A stretch of DNA of 64,000 nt. Source: Flavobacterium zhairuonense. Lineage in GTDB: Bacteria; Bacteroidota; Bacteroidia; Flavobacteriales; Flavobacteriaceae. This document shows positions 17,850-26,485 of this stretch, piece after piece (position 1 is the first letter of the stretch; each line of letters starts with the position of its first letter). The DNA is taken from the NCBI RefSeq assembly GCF_004352915.1, contig NZ_SJSY01000074.1, positions 248,001-312,000 on the forward strand, in the 5' to 3' direction. Below the pieces are notes generated by a model. The model was not told the origin of the DNA, did not search any database, and was given only the letters and a program-made list of their open reading frames with translations. The position numbers were made by a program, and so were the translations under genes.

Positions 17850-17891
17850 AAGTCGAAAGTCGAAAGTCAAAAGTCAAAAGTCAAAAGTCAA
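17850..17891. repeat. Tandem heptamer repeat (AAGTCRA)x6
   Basis: Six head-to-tail copies of AAGTCGA or AAGTCAA sit between ccoH and the SafE-like gene, followed by a second short tandem repeat, ATAATTC. The same heptamer occurs as an inverted pair at 37920-37969. Confidence 0.9.
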
Positions 17892-17937
17892 ACTTGAAAC
17901 ATATAACTCATAATTCATAATTCATAATTAAATAGGA

Positions 17938-18639
17938 ATGTTATATTCTGCACTCATATTAGGACTTATTAGTAGTTTGCATTGTGTTGGAATGTGCGGA
18001 CCGATTGCGGTAATGCTCCCAGTTGATCATCGAAATGGAGCAAAAAAAGTAATTCAGATTATCACTTACCATTTCGGCCGCTTGATTGCTTATGCTACGA
18101 TAGGCTTGATTTTTGGCTTATTAGGGCGTGGTTTTTTCATGGCAGGAATACAGCAAAAAATATCAATTTTTATTGGTATCGCTATGATTGCAGTGGTTTT
18201 GATTCCCGAAAAAACATTTGCTAAATATAATTTCTCAAAGCCAGTTTATAAAGTAATTTCAAAAATCAAATCGAGTTTAGGAAGTCAGTTCAAAAAAAGG
18301 ACATATAAATCACTTTTTGTAATTGGCTTGTTGAATGGCTTTTTGCCTTGCGGAATGGTTTATGTGGCTTTATTTGGTGCAATTGCCATGCAAAGTTCAA
18401 GTTTAGGCGCACTCTATATGTTGCTTTACGGATTAGGGACTATTCCACTTATGACTATTGTAGTTTACATTCATTCGTTATTAAAATTGCCATTCCGAAA
18501 TAAAATTCAAAAGGCAATTCCTTATGTAGCTGTCTTTATTGGAGTATTGTTTATTCTAAGAGGATTAGGATTGGGAATTCCGTATTTGTCTCCTTCAAAT
18601 ATGAGTTTGTTTATTCAGCAATCCCCAAATTGCCACTAA
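17938..18639 (+). CDS. SafE/TauE-like membrane protein of the cbb3 locus
   Basis: A 233-residue protein with about six membrane helices. It has two repeated motifs, HCVGMCGPIAVMLPV near the N-terminus and LLNGFLPCGMVYVAL in the middle; each carries a conserved cysteine and proline. This is the small UreH/SafE-like branch that recurs at the end of cco clusters in Bacteroidetes. Its place suggests metal handling or heme maturation for the oxidase rather than sulfite export, but the substrate is unknown. It converges on hemN with a 4-bp gap. Confidence 0.82.
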   Translation: MLYSALILGLISSLHCVGMCGPIAVMLPVDHRNGAKKVIQIITYHFGRLIAYATIGLIFGLLGRGFFMAGIQQKISIFIGIAMIAVVLIPEKTFAKYNFSKPVYKVISKIKSSLGSQFKKRTYKSLFVIGLLNGFLPCGMVYVALFGAIAMQSSSLGALYMLLYGLGTIPLMTIVVYIHSLLKLPFRNKIQKAIPYVAVFIGVLFILRGLGLGIPYLSPSNMSLFIQQSPNCH

Positions 18640-18643
18640 TCCA

Positions 18644-20008
18644 TTAAACTGTCATCGAAAACAAATTTGTTTCTGGTGATTTTCTTTTTAAATGCAAATC
18701 AAAAGCCATGCAGATGTTACGGACAAATGGCCTTCCAGCTTCTGTAATTTTAATTCTGTTTTCTTCAATTACAATCAACTTGTCATTTTCGATTTCTTTT
18801 AAAGCCAATAAAACTTCGGGTAATTCAGTAAAATACAAAGATTCGCTGCTCCAGCAAGTTTCAAGGTCACAAGTTAAATTTAAGATGTGTTTTCTAATAA
18901 TTAAATCTTCTGCATTTAGAATATGTCCTTTTATAACAGGAAGCTGATTTGATTCCAAGATTTGGTAGTAATCTTCAAGATTTTTAGTGTTTTGTGCAAA
19001 ACTGTACCAGCTGTCACTGATAGATGAAACACCTAAACCAATCATAAGCTGTGTTTTTGAAGCGCTATATCCCATGAAGTTTCGGTGCATTTTTTTGCTG
19101 TGTGCAGCATGAAATAAACTGTCTGAGGGCAATGCAAAGTGATCCATCCCAACTTCATGGTATCCATTTGCAGAAAGCAAAGTCTTTCCAGTTTCATAGA
19201 GCATTCTTTTCTCGGCATCTTTCGGCAAATTTTCTTCATTGAAACCTCTTTGTCCGTTTCCTTTTATCCAAGGCACATGCGCATAACTGTAAAAAGCTAA
19301 ACGATCTGGTTTTAATGAATTTGTTTTTTCAATTGTATCAACAACATCTTCCAAAGTTTGAAAAGGAAGTCCGAAAATTATATCATGACTGATAGAAGTA
19401 TATCCGAGTTCTTTAGCCCAGAAAGTTACTTTTGCAACATTGTGAAAAGGTTGGATACGATGAATGGCTTTTTGTACTTTTTCTGCATAATCCTGAACGC
19501 CGAAACTAACTCGGCGAAAGCCTAAATTGTATAATGTTTTAAGCTGTTCATAAGTAGTATTATTTGGATGTCCTTCAAAGCTAAATTCATAGTTTGGTGC
19601 TTTATCAGCTAATTTAAAAATGCCGTTTATAAGATTTTCTAAATTGTTGGCCGAAAAAAAAGTTGGTGTTCCTCCTCCTAAATGAATTTCTTTTATAAAA
19701 GGCTTTTCAGGAACAAGTTCACAATATAATTTCCATTCTTTTAAAACAGCATCTATATATTTTTCTTCTACAGAATGATTTTTTGTAATTCGTTTATTGC
19801 AACCGCAAAAAGTACACATGCTTTCGCAAAAAGGCAAATGAATGTATAAGCTGATTCCGTTTTGTGCATTGCTTTCTGAAAATGATTTTTGAAAAGAAGT
19901 TGTCCATTTTTCTAAATTGAAATTTTCTTCATTCCAGTACGGAACAGTTGGATAACTTGTATATCTTGGACCTGGGACGTTATATTTTTGAGTCAATGAT
20001 ATTTTCAT
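18644..20008 (-). CDS. hemN: Oxygen-independent coproporphyrinogen III oxidase
   Basis: This radical SAM enzyme decarboxylates coproporphyrinogen III to protoporphyrinogen IX without oxygen. The 454 residues begin with KYNVPGPRYTSYPTVPYW and carry the cluster motif CESMCTFCGCNK (CxxxCxxC plus the extra Cys typical of HemN). HLGGGTPTFFS, NPxx-like FSFEGHPNNT, and the C-terminal HemN domain follow. It serves heme synthesis for the neighbouring oxidase at low oxygen, and its promoter has the same Fnr-like layout as ccoS. Confidence 0.96.
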   Translation of the reverse strand: MKISLTQKYNVPGPRYTSYPTVPYWNEENFNLEKWTTSFQKSFSESNAQNGISLYIHLPFCESMCTFCGCNKRITKNHSVEEKYIDAVLKEWKLYCELVPEKPFIKEIHLGGGTPTFFSANNLENLINGIFKLADKAPNYEFSFEGHPNNTTYEQLKTLYNLGFRRVSFGVQDYAEKVQKAIHRIQPFHNVAKVTFWAKELGYTSISHDIIFGLPFQTLEDVVDTIEKTNSLKPDRLAFYSYAHVPWIKGNGQRGFNEENLPKDAEKRMLYETGKTLLSANGYHEVGMDHFALPSDSLFHAAHSKKMHRNFMGYSASKTQLMIGLGVSSISDSWYSFAQNTKNLEDYYQILESNQLPVIKGHILNAEDLIIRKHILNLTCDLETCWSSESLYFTELPEVLLALKEIENDKLIVIEENRIKITEAGRPFVRNICMAFDLHLKRKSPETNLFSMTV

Positions 20009-20030
20009 AAATAAAACATTTAGAGATAAT

Positions 20031-20074
20031 CAAAATTACAGCGACCGTTTAAAAATTAAAATGATAAATATCAT
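20031..20074 (-). promoter_or_regulatory. Fnr-like box and -7 element of hemN
   Basis: ATGATAAATATCAT (20061-20074) is a full TGAT-N4-ATCA box. The -7 element at 20031-20038 reads TAATTTTG on the minus strand, identical to the one before ccoS. Centre-to-end distance is 36.5 bp. Confidence 0.75.
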
Positions 20075-20084
20075 ATTGCAACAT

Positions 20085-20111
20085 AAAAAAGAGGCTCAAA
20101 ACTTGAGCCTC
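20085..20111 (-). terminator. Terminator of the 158-residue protein gene
   Basis: A 9-bp stem (20091-20099 with 20103-20111) is followed on the minus strand by six U residues. Confidence 0.85.
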
Positions 20112-20128
20112 TTCTCTGAATTAAATAA

Positions 20129-20605
20129 CTAACGTGAAATAGAATCTTGGATGATTTTAAGCCATTTTTTTGCAAAGACATGATCTTGATAAGCGCTAAT
20201 CTGTTTGATTCGGTCATCGTCAAAATCATAGAAAGGTATATTGATTTTTTTTGCGTTGTCTTTTTCTTGAAATTCGAAATCAATTTTCAAGATGGTATCT
20301 GAATTTCCATCTGTGGTCAAAACCAATTTGCAGGAAGAAATATTTTTTAAATCGACATAAGTCGATTCCTGCTGATTTGGATTAAAATTCATCACAATGA
20401 ATCTTTTGTTGTTTTGATCTATAGTAAGGGTTTTGTTGCTTTGCGATTCAGTCAAGCTGAAATTTTCTGGATTTACAGAGTCAAATTTCTTCTTGATGTT
20501 TAAGATTTTAGCTTTGTTTGCAGCACTCGATCGTGCTGAAAAATAGATTGGAATCGCGACAATAATCGCGATCACAATACCAATTATGGTTACACTTGTT
20601 TCCAT
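20129..20605 (-). CDS. Membrane-anchored protein of unknown function
   Basis: This is a 158-residue protein that I do not recognise. One N-terminal helix (TIIGIVIAIIVAIPIYFSA) probably anchors it. A beta-rich soluble domain follows with KRFIVMNFNPNQQ and a C-terminal helix, AYQDHVFAKKWLKIIQDS. It is monocistronic with its own terminator, upstream of hemN on the same strand. Confidence 0.7.
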   Translation of the reverse strand: METSVTIIGIVIAIIVAIPIYFSARSSAANKAKILNIKKKFDSVNPENFSLTESQSNKTLTIDQNNKRFIVMNFNPNQQESTYVDLKNISSCKLVLTTDGNSDTILKIDFEFQEKDNAKKINIPFYDFDDDRIKQISAYQDHVFAKKWLKIIQDSISR

Positions 20606-20716
20606 TTTTGATTTTATTTTGATGAATACTATGAAATTGTAAATAGTTTTCTATCCAGAAAACTGTTTAGGGGTGTGAAAGAAAATACCTTTCGCGTTAA
20701 AATTTCACAGATTTAT

Positions 20717-21064
20717 TTACCAAAAAAAATGGAAGGCATAGAGCATGAGTGTTATTTTTTTGCTCTGAGTCGAAAATTGACGGGTAAAATTAAAAACAGA
20801 CTTAACTGTTTCATGTTGAGGTACGATTGATAGTAAAGAATCAAACCATTTTGCTACAACTGGATATTCAGTTTTAATGCTTGCAGCAAATTGATAACTC
20901 GCTTGTGGCTGAATAAATGCAGAAGAATCAGGAATGTCTTTAGAGAAATTGGTATCTGTTTTTTGGCTCTCGATTTTTTGCATAGGAACATCGCTTGCTT
21001 GAGCAGCAAAGAAGCCAATAATCAAAAGTGATATAAATAAAACAGTTTTACGAATCCAATTCAT
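20717..21064 (-). CDS. Small secreted protein of unknown function
   Basis: A 115-residue protein with a clear signal peptide (basic MNWIRK, hydrophobic core, cleavage near FFAAQA|SD). The mature part of about 90 residues has no cysteine and no motif I recognise. It stands alone between the 158-residue protein gene and doxX. Confidence 0.6.
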   Translation of the reverse strand: MNWIRKTVLFISLLIIGFFAAQASDVPMQKIESQKTDTNFSKDIPDSSAFIQPQASYQFAASIKTEYPVVAKWFDSLLSIVPQHETVKSVFNFTRQFSTQSKKITLMLYAFHFFW

Positions 21065-21140
21065 GGGGGCGAATTTAGTTCATAAAACACAATAAAAGAA
21101 ATTTTGAAGTGCTAATTACTTCTTAAAAATGCTTTTTTGT

Positions 21141-21176
21141 TTTATCCTCAGCTTAAATAGATAAGCTGAGGATAAA
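21141..21176. terminator. Perfect 15-bp hairpin downstream of doxX
   Basis: The stem 21141-21155 pairs with 21162-21176 around a 6-nt loop, just past the DoxX gene. A clear U-run on the minus strand is absent, so it may act as a transcript end or stabiliser. Confidence 0.6.
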
Positions 21177-21181
21177 ATATA

Positions 21182-21604
21182 TTATTGTTGCATTTTAAAA
21201 TAATAGTCGGCGGAATGCTTTCCCCCGCCATAAAATAGAAAGAAAATGCAAAGCACCAATACTGCTATTGCAAGAATTAAGCTTTCAGAATGCATTCTTC
21301 CCATGAAGTTAATTAAAACGGCTCCAAAAAGAATAGGAAGCTGTGCGGCGATTGCCCAACGGGTGAGCAGACCAAAAACGATCATTATTCCACCAATCAT
21401 ATGCGCAGGTGCGATATAATGCAGTAAGAACATTCCGCCTCCAAATTGATCGATTGGAGAAATTAAATCATGCAGATATTGAACGTTGGTTACAAATGAA
21501 ACTCCCTTCATAAATAAAAAAACACCCAATACAATACGTACTAAATCTATTGGCAAATAAGTGTGCGAATTCGCCCATTTATTCAAGCTTTTTACATTTT
21601 CCAT
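21182..21604 (-). CDS. DoxX-family membrane protein
   Basis: A 140-residue protein with four membrane helices in the DoxX/SURF4 pattern: VRIVLGVFLFMKGVSFV, then FLLHYIAPAHMIGGIMIVFGLL with the conserved small-residue motif, then AAQLPILFGAVLINF and a last helix, AIAVLVLCIFFLFYGGGKHS. The family includes thiosulfate:quinone oxidoreductase subunits, but most members have no known role. It is monocistronic; a long inverted repeat lies in its promoter region. Confidence 0.85.
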   Translation of the reverse strand: MENVKSLNKWANSHTYLPIDLVRIVLGVFLFMKGVSFVTNVQYLHDLISPIDQFGGGMFLLHYIAPAHMIGGIMIVFGLLTRWAIAAQLPILFGAVLINFMGRMHSESLILAIAVLVLCIFFLFYGGGKHSADYYFKMQQ

Positions 21605-21610
21605 GACATA

Positions 21611-21656
21611 ATGTGATTAAAAATTGTTTATTAAAATTACAAAATTTTAATCACAT
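21611..21656. promoter_or_regulatory. Inverted repeat upstream of doxX
   Basis: Perfect 12-bp arms (21611-21622 and 21645-21656) are separated by 22 bp. Each arm contains TGTGATTA or its complement. The pair begins 7 bp before the doxX start codon, so it is a candidate operator. No good -7 element was seen here. Confidence 0.4.
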
Positions 21657-21727
21657 ATTTAAAAATAAGTCGTTGAAAATGAGTTTTCTGGGGTTTATTT
21701 GTTTTGTTTTGAGAATTTCGGAATATG

Positions 21728-23356
21728 TTAAACCTGAATTACGCCTAAATTGAATGGTTTTTGAATAGGAGCGTGGTTCGCAGCTTCAATTCCCATTGAA
21801 ATCCATTTGCGTGTGTCAAGCGGATCAATTATCGCATCTGTCCATAATCGCGACGCTGCATAGTAAGGAGAAACCTGCTCGTCATATTTTGCTTTTATTT
21901 TATTGAAAAGTTCTGCTTCTTTAGCTTCATCTACAATTTCTCCTTTTGCTTTAAGGGAAGAAGCTTCAATTTGTGCCAAAACTTTAGCGGCTTGCGTTCC
22001 ACCCATTACGGCAAGTTCAGCACTTGGCCAAGCAAATATTAATCTTGGATCATAAGCTTTTCCGCACATGGCATAATTTCCCGCACCATATGAATTTCCG
22101 ACAATTACTGTGAATTTTGGAACAACAGAATTGCTGACTGCATTCACCATTTTTGCGCCATCTTTTATAATACCGCCATGTTCAGATTTTGAACCCACCA
22201 TAAAGCCGGTTACATCTTGTAAAAACACAAGCGGAATTTTCTTTTGGTTGCAATTTGCGATAAAACGAGTCGCTTTGTCAGCGCTGTCAGAATAAATTAC
22301 ACCGCCAAACTGCATTTCGCCTTTTTTGGTCTTTACCACTTTTCGCTGATTGGCAACAATCCCAACAGCCCAGCCATCAATTCTCGCATAACCTGTAATC
22401 AATGATTGGCCGTAACCTTCCTTATAAGATTCGAATTCCGAATTATCAACCAAACGTTTGATGATTTCCATCATATCGTATTGTTCTGTACGGGCCTTTG
22501 GCAGGATTCCGTAAATATCAGTTGGGTTTAAGGCAGGTTTTTCGGCTTTGATTCGGCTATAGCCAGCTTTGTCGAAATCACCAATTTTATCAACGATATT
22601 TTTGATTTTATCTAGAGCATCTTTATCATCCTTAGCTTTATAATCAGTAACTCCAGATATTTCGCAATGCGTTGTAGCGCCTCCTAAGGTTTCGTTGTCA
22701 ATAGTTTCGCCAATGGCGGCTTTTACTAAATAACTTCCCGCAAGAAAAATACTTCCGGTTTTATCGACAATTAAAGCTTCGTCGCTCATAATAGGCAAGT
22801 AGGCACCGCCTGCAACACAACTTCCCATAACGGCAGCGATTTGGGTAATTCCCATGCTGCTCATTTGGGCATTATTTCTAAAGATGCGTCCGAAATGTTC
22901 TTTATCTGGAAAAATTTCATCTTGCATTGGCAGATAAACGCCAGCACTGTCAACAAGATAAATAATTGGAAGTCTATTTTCGATGGCGATTTCTTGTGCG
23001 CGAAGGTTTTTCTTTCCAGTAATAGGAAACCAAGCTCCAGCTTTTACTGTGGCATCATTAGCAACAACAATGCATTGTTTTCCTTTTATGTAGCCAATTT
23101 TTACGACAACACCACCAGAAGGGCAACCTCCATGATCTTTATACATTCCTTCGCCGGCAAAACCTCCAATTTCAATATTTTCTGAATTTTCATCCAATAA
23201 ATATGCGATGCGTTCACGAGCAGTCATTTTTCCTTCTGAATGAAGTTTGGCAATTCGTTTTTCGCCTCCGCCTAATTTTACTTTGGCAAATTTTTGTTTT
23301 AATTCTGAAAGTAGTAATTTATTGTGATCTTCGTTTTTATTGAAGTTTAAATCCAT
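21728..23356 (-). CDS. Acyl-CoA carboxylase carboxyltransferase (beta) subunit
   Basis: This 542-residue protein has the carboxyltransferase fold duplicated in N- and C-terminal halves. AYLPIMSDEALIV, MGSCVAGGAYLP, the IFPDKEHFGR segment and FLQDVTGFMVGSKSEHGGII are closest to methylcrotonyl-CoA carboxylase beta chains, but propionyl-CoA carboxylase cannot be excluded. It transfers a carboxyl group from biotin to an acyl-CoA, in leucine or odd-chain catabolism. No biotin carboxylase subunit is encoded next to it, so its partner must be elsewhere. Confidence 0.9.
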   Translation of the reverse strand: MDLNFNKNEDHNKLLLSELKQKFAKVKLGGGEKRIAKLHSEGKMTARERIAYLLDENSENIEIGGFAGEGMYKDHGGCPSGGVVVKIGYIKGKQCIVVANDATVKAGAWFPITGKKNLRAQEIAIENRLPIIYLVDSAGVYLPMQDEIFPDKEHFGRIFRNNAQMSSMGITQIAAVMGSCVAGGAYLPIMSDEALIVDKTGSIFLAGSYLVKAAIGETIDNETLGGATTHCEISGVTDYKAKDDKDALDKIKNIVDKIGDFDKAGYSRIKAEKPALNPTDIYGILPKARTEQYDMMEIIKRLVDNSEFESYKEGYGQSLITGYARIDGWAVGIVANQRKVVKTKKGEMQFGGVIYSDSADKATRFIANCNQKKIPLVFLQDVTGFMVGSKSEHGGIIKDGAKMVNAVSNSVVPKFTVIVGNSYGAGNYAMCGKAYDPRLIFAWPSAELAVMGGTQAAKVLAQIEASSLKAKGEIVDEAKEAELFNKIKAKYDEQVSPYYAASRLWTDAIIDPLDTRKWISMGIEAANHAPIQKPFNLGVIQV

Positions 23357-23460
23357 GGTATAATATTGATTTTACAAAATAGTCTTGGCTAATTTACAAA
23401 ATCAATTGAAATAAATGGAAAGTTTTGAGATTGTCTGATTTTAGTCACATCAAGGCAAAA

Positions 23461-23488
23461 AAAAACAGAAGCACATACTTCTGTTTTT
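23461..23488 (-). terminator. Terminator of lpxD
   Basis: An 11-bp stem (23461-23471 with 23478-23488) whose base is A/T-rich, giving a U-run on the minus strand just past lpxD. Confidence 0.85.
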
Positions 23489-23508
23489 CTAAAATATTTA
23501 AAATGCAC

Positions 23509-24507
23509 TTATTTTTTGGAACCACAAACCATTTGTTTGAGAATTGCCCATTGTTTTAAAGCATCTCTAGCTTCAACTGCTGGATAACCCAGCATTGTTT
23601 TTCCTGCAGGAACATCGCCAGTAACTCCAGATCCGGCACCAATTACAGCACCATCACCAATATTTGTATGATCTTTTATTGAAGCACTTCCGCCAATAAT
23701 AACGCCATTTCCTAAAGTTACAGATCCTGCTAAACCGCTGTTTCCGGCCATAATGCAGAATTTTCCTAATTTACTGTTGTGCCCTATTTGAACTAAATTA
23801 TCAATTTTGCAACCATCACCTAGAATGGTAGAGCTAAATTTTCCACGGTCAACACAGGTGTTTGCACCAATTTCGACGCCATTTCCAATAATTACATTTC
23901 CAATTTGGGGAATTTTTACAAGTCCATTTTCTTTACAAGGGCGAAATCCAAAACCATCAGCACCAATAGTAGCATTTGGATGAATAATACAGTCGTTCCC
24001 AATATGGCAGCGTTCACGAACCACAGCGCCAGACCAAATTATTGTGTTTTTTCCAATAGTGCATTCGTCCAAAATTGTCACATTTGGATATAATGTCACA
24101 TTAGCCCCAATTTCTACTTTTGGTCCAACATAACAGCCAGCCCCAATTTTAGCATCTTCTGCAATTATTGCCGTTTCATCAATAGTTGCTGTTTTATGAA
24201 TATTGTTATGGAATACAGGAGTAGGAGGAGCAAAAAGGCTAAGGATTTGCGACATAGCTAAATCAGCATTTTTTACTTTAATGAATGCGCGATTTTCTCC
24301 TGGTTCTATCGAAATGTCTTCATTTACAACCGCAATGGAAGCGTTTGATGCAGACCAATATTTTTCGTATTTTTTGTTTCCAATAAATGAAATTTGCGAA
24401 GTTGTTGCCTTTTCAAGTTGCTCAGTTGCAGTTATGCTTTGAGAAGTTGAGCCATATATCACGCCATTAATAACTTCATTAATTTCTTGTATTGAATAGG
24501 ATCTCAT
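23509..24507 (-). CDS. lpxD: UDP-3-O-acylglucosamine N-acyltransferase
   Basis: LpxD adds the second hydroxyacyl chain in lipid A synthesis, using acyl-ACP. The 332 residues have a short uridine-binding N-terminal domain. A left-handed beta-helix follows (about 100-300) with the motifs NATIGADGFGFRP, IGANTCVDRGKFSSTILGDG and the catalytic-His segment NLVQIGHNSKLG. It is separate from other lipid A genes here and may be a second copy; that cannot be judged from this window. Confidence 0.93.
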   Translation of the reverse strand: MRSYSIQEINEVINGVIYGSTSQSITATEQLEKATTSQISFIGNKKYEKYWSASNASIAVVNEDISIEPGENRAFIKVKNADLAMSQILSLFAPPTPVFHNNIHKTATIDETAIIAEDAKIGAGCYVGPKVEIGANVTLYPNVTILDECTIGKNTIIWSGAVVRERCHIGNDCIIHPNATIGADGFGFRPCKENGLVKIPQIGNVIIGNGVEIGANTCVDRGKFSSTILGDGCKIDNLVQIGHNSKLGKFCIMAGNSGLAGSVTLGNGVIIGGSASIKDHTNIGDGAVIGAGSGVTGDVPAGKTMLGYPAVEARDALKQWAILKQMVCGSKK

Positions 24508-24845
24508 TTACTGTAATTATAGAATTTAGGGTTAATTTTTGCCAAATAAAATAATTTACATTTTAATTACCTAATATTTTTTTAAGGTTTATTGAAAGAT
24601 ATTTAAAATAACAATTTAAATATTACAAAATTAACATTTTAGATATTAAAATTTTGATAGTTTTTTAATATTAGAATTTGGCTATGCATGAGTTTTATTA
24701 CATTTAATAGTAGATGCTTAGCCTTTTTTGAGAAAATAAAAAAGATTTTTTTTATTGATAGGCGTTAACTTACATTTTGTCTTAACTACTTAATTTTCAA
24801 ACAAAAAAAAAACGATTCACTTTTTAAAGGAATCGTTTTTTTGTT
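24508..24845. other. Intergenic stretch upstream of lpxD
   Basis: 338 bp, very AT-rich. It holds a candidate -7 element for lpxD (TAATTTTG on the minus strand at 24626-24633) and the msrB terminator at 24811-24837. I see no further gene or RNA. Confidence 0.5.
24811..24837 (-). terminator. Terminator of msrB
   Basis: AACGATTC (24811-24818) pairs with GAATCGTT (24830-24837). Long A- and T-runs on both sides extend the stem and supply the U-tail. Confidence 0.8.
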
Positions 24846-25292
24846 TTAATCTTTGATTTTAGAAAGTGAAACAGCGTTAATACAATAACGCAGGCCACTA
24901 GGAGGAGGTCCGTCAGGGAAAACATGACCTAAATGAGAATCACAGGCATTGCATACAACCTCAACGCGAACCATCCCGTATGATCTATCAGCGTGATATG
25001 CAATTGCATTTTCTTTGATTGGTTGTGTAAATGAAGGCCATCCTGTTCCTGATTCAAATTTTTCACTTGCATCAAAAAGAACTGTTGCACAACACTTGCA
25101 TTCATAAATTCCTGGATCAAATAAACTGCATAGTTCAGAGCTAAAAGATCTTTCAGTTCCTTTCAATCGAGTAACTTGAAACTCTTCCGGAGTCAAAATT
25201 TGTTTCCATTCTTCTTCCGTTTTTTCCACTCTTTTATCTGGAGCTGGATTTCCTTTATTTGTAAAATGAATTACATCGGCCCATTTTATCAT
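24846..25292 (-). CDS. msrB: Peptide-methionine (R)-S-oxide reductase
   Basis: MsrB reduces the R-epimer of methionine sulfoxide in proteins. The 148 residues contain two zinc CxxC pairs (ECKCC, CNACDSHLGHVF), the substrate motif GTGWPSF and the catalytic cysteine in LRYCINAVSL. The length is normal for the family. It stands alone with its own terminator. Confidence 0.96.
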   Translation of the reverse strand: MIKWADVIHFTNKGNPAPDKRVEKTEEEWKQILTPEEFQVTRLKGTERSFSSELCSLFDPGIYECKCCATVLFDASEKFESGTGWPSFTQPIKENAIAYHADRSYGMVRVEVVCNACDSHLGHVFPDGPPPSGLRYCINAVSLSKIKD

Positions 25293-25386
25293 AACTTTTT
25301 TTGTTTTAAAGTTTCAGGTTTCAAGTTTACTGCGACCGTAAACTATGATTGAACACAAAAAACGGATCACTGAATACTGAGACTAT

Positions 25387-26485
25387 TTACTCTTCCTCTT
25401 TTTGGCCCATCATCATTAAATATGCTTTAAGGAATGGGTCAATATTTCCGTTCATTACGCCGTCAACGTCGCTGGTTTCATAACCTGTACGAACATCTTT
25501 TACTAATTTATAAGGTTGCATTACGTAATTACGAATTTGCGAACCCCATTCAATTTTCATTTTTCCGGCCTCAATATCTGCACGTTGTGCTTGTTGTTTT
25601 TTTAATTCGATTTCATACAATTGAGAACGAAGCATTTGCATCGCACGTTGCCTGTTGTCTTGTTGTGAACGTGTTTCAGAGCATTGAATTTGAATTCCGG
25701 TTGGTTTGTGTACCAATTGAACTTTTGTTTCAACCTTATTTACGTTCTGTCCACCAGCACCACTTGAACGAGAAGTTGTAATTTCAATATCGGCAGGATT
25801 AATATCAATTTCGATACTGTCATCAACAAGGGGATAAACGTAAACTGATACGAACGAAGTATGACGTTTTGCATTACTGTCAAAAGGTGAAATACGGACC
25901 AAACGGTGTACTCCATTTTCTCCTTTTAGATATCCGAAAGAATAATCTCCTTCAAATTCTAGAGTAACCGTTTTTATTCCGGCTACGTCACCTTCTTGAA
26001 AGTTAAGTTCCTTTATTTTGTAACCATAACTTTCGCCCCACATCATGTACATACGCATCAGCATTCCTGCCCAGTCGCAACTTTCGGTTCCGCCGGCTCC
26101 GGCAGTGATTTGAACTACGGCGCTTAGGCTGTCACCTTCGTCAGAAAGCATGTTTTTGAATTCGATGTTTTCAATATGTGATTGCGCACCATTGTATTGT
26201 TCATCCAATTCATCTACAGAAAGTTCGCCTTCTTTGTAAAAATCATAAGCTAGCTGTAATTCCTCTGTTAGTGATACGGCTTTGTCATAATCTTCAATCC
26301 ATTTTTTCTTGTTTCGAAGATTTTTTACAATGTTTTCGGCTTCTTTTGGATTGTTCCAAAAATCTGGCGCAAAAGTTTTTTCTTCTTCGTTTGCAATTTC
26401 GATTAGCTTGGCATCAACGTCAAAGATACCTCCTCAACGCACCAAGGCGCTCCACAATACCTTTTACTTGTTCGGCTGTTGTCAT
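25387..26485 (-). CDS. prfB: Peptide chain release factor 2 with programmed +1 frameshift
   Basis: RF2 reads UAA and UGA stop codons. The gene starts at 26485 with MTTAEQVKGIVERLGALRRYL (21 codons) and then meets an in-frame TGA at 26420-26422. A +1 shift continues into DVDAKLIEIANEEEK and runs to 25387, giving 365 residues. The shift site is the classical one: AGGAGG (26429-26434), TAT, then CTT TGA C. Stop-recognition motif SPF is at 199-201 and the catalytic GGQ at 244-246. The frameshift lets low RF2 levels raise RF2 synthesis. Confidence 0.97.

Noticed and set aside
17850..17891. Possible CRISPR-like array
   Set aside because: The repeats are 7 bp, directly abutting, with no spacers. 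This is a simple tandem repeat.
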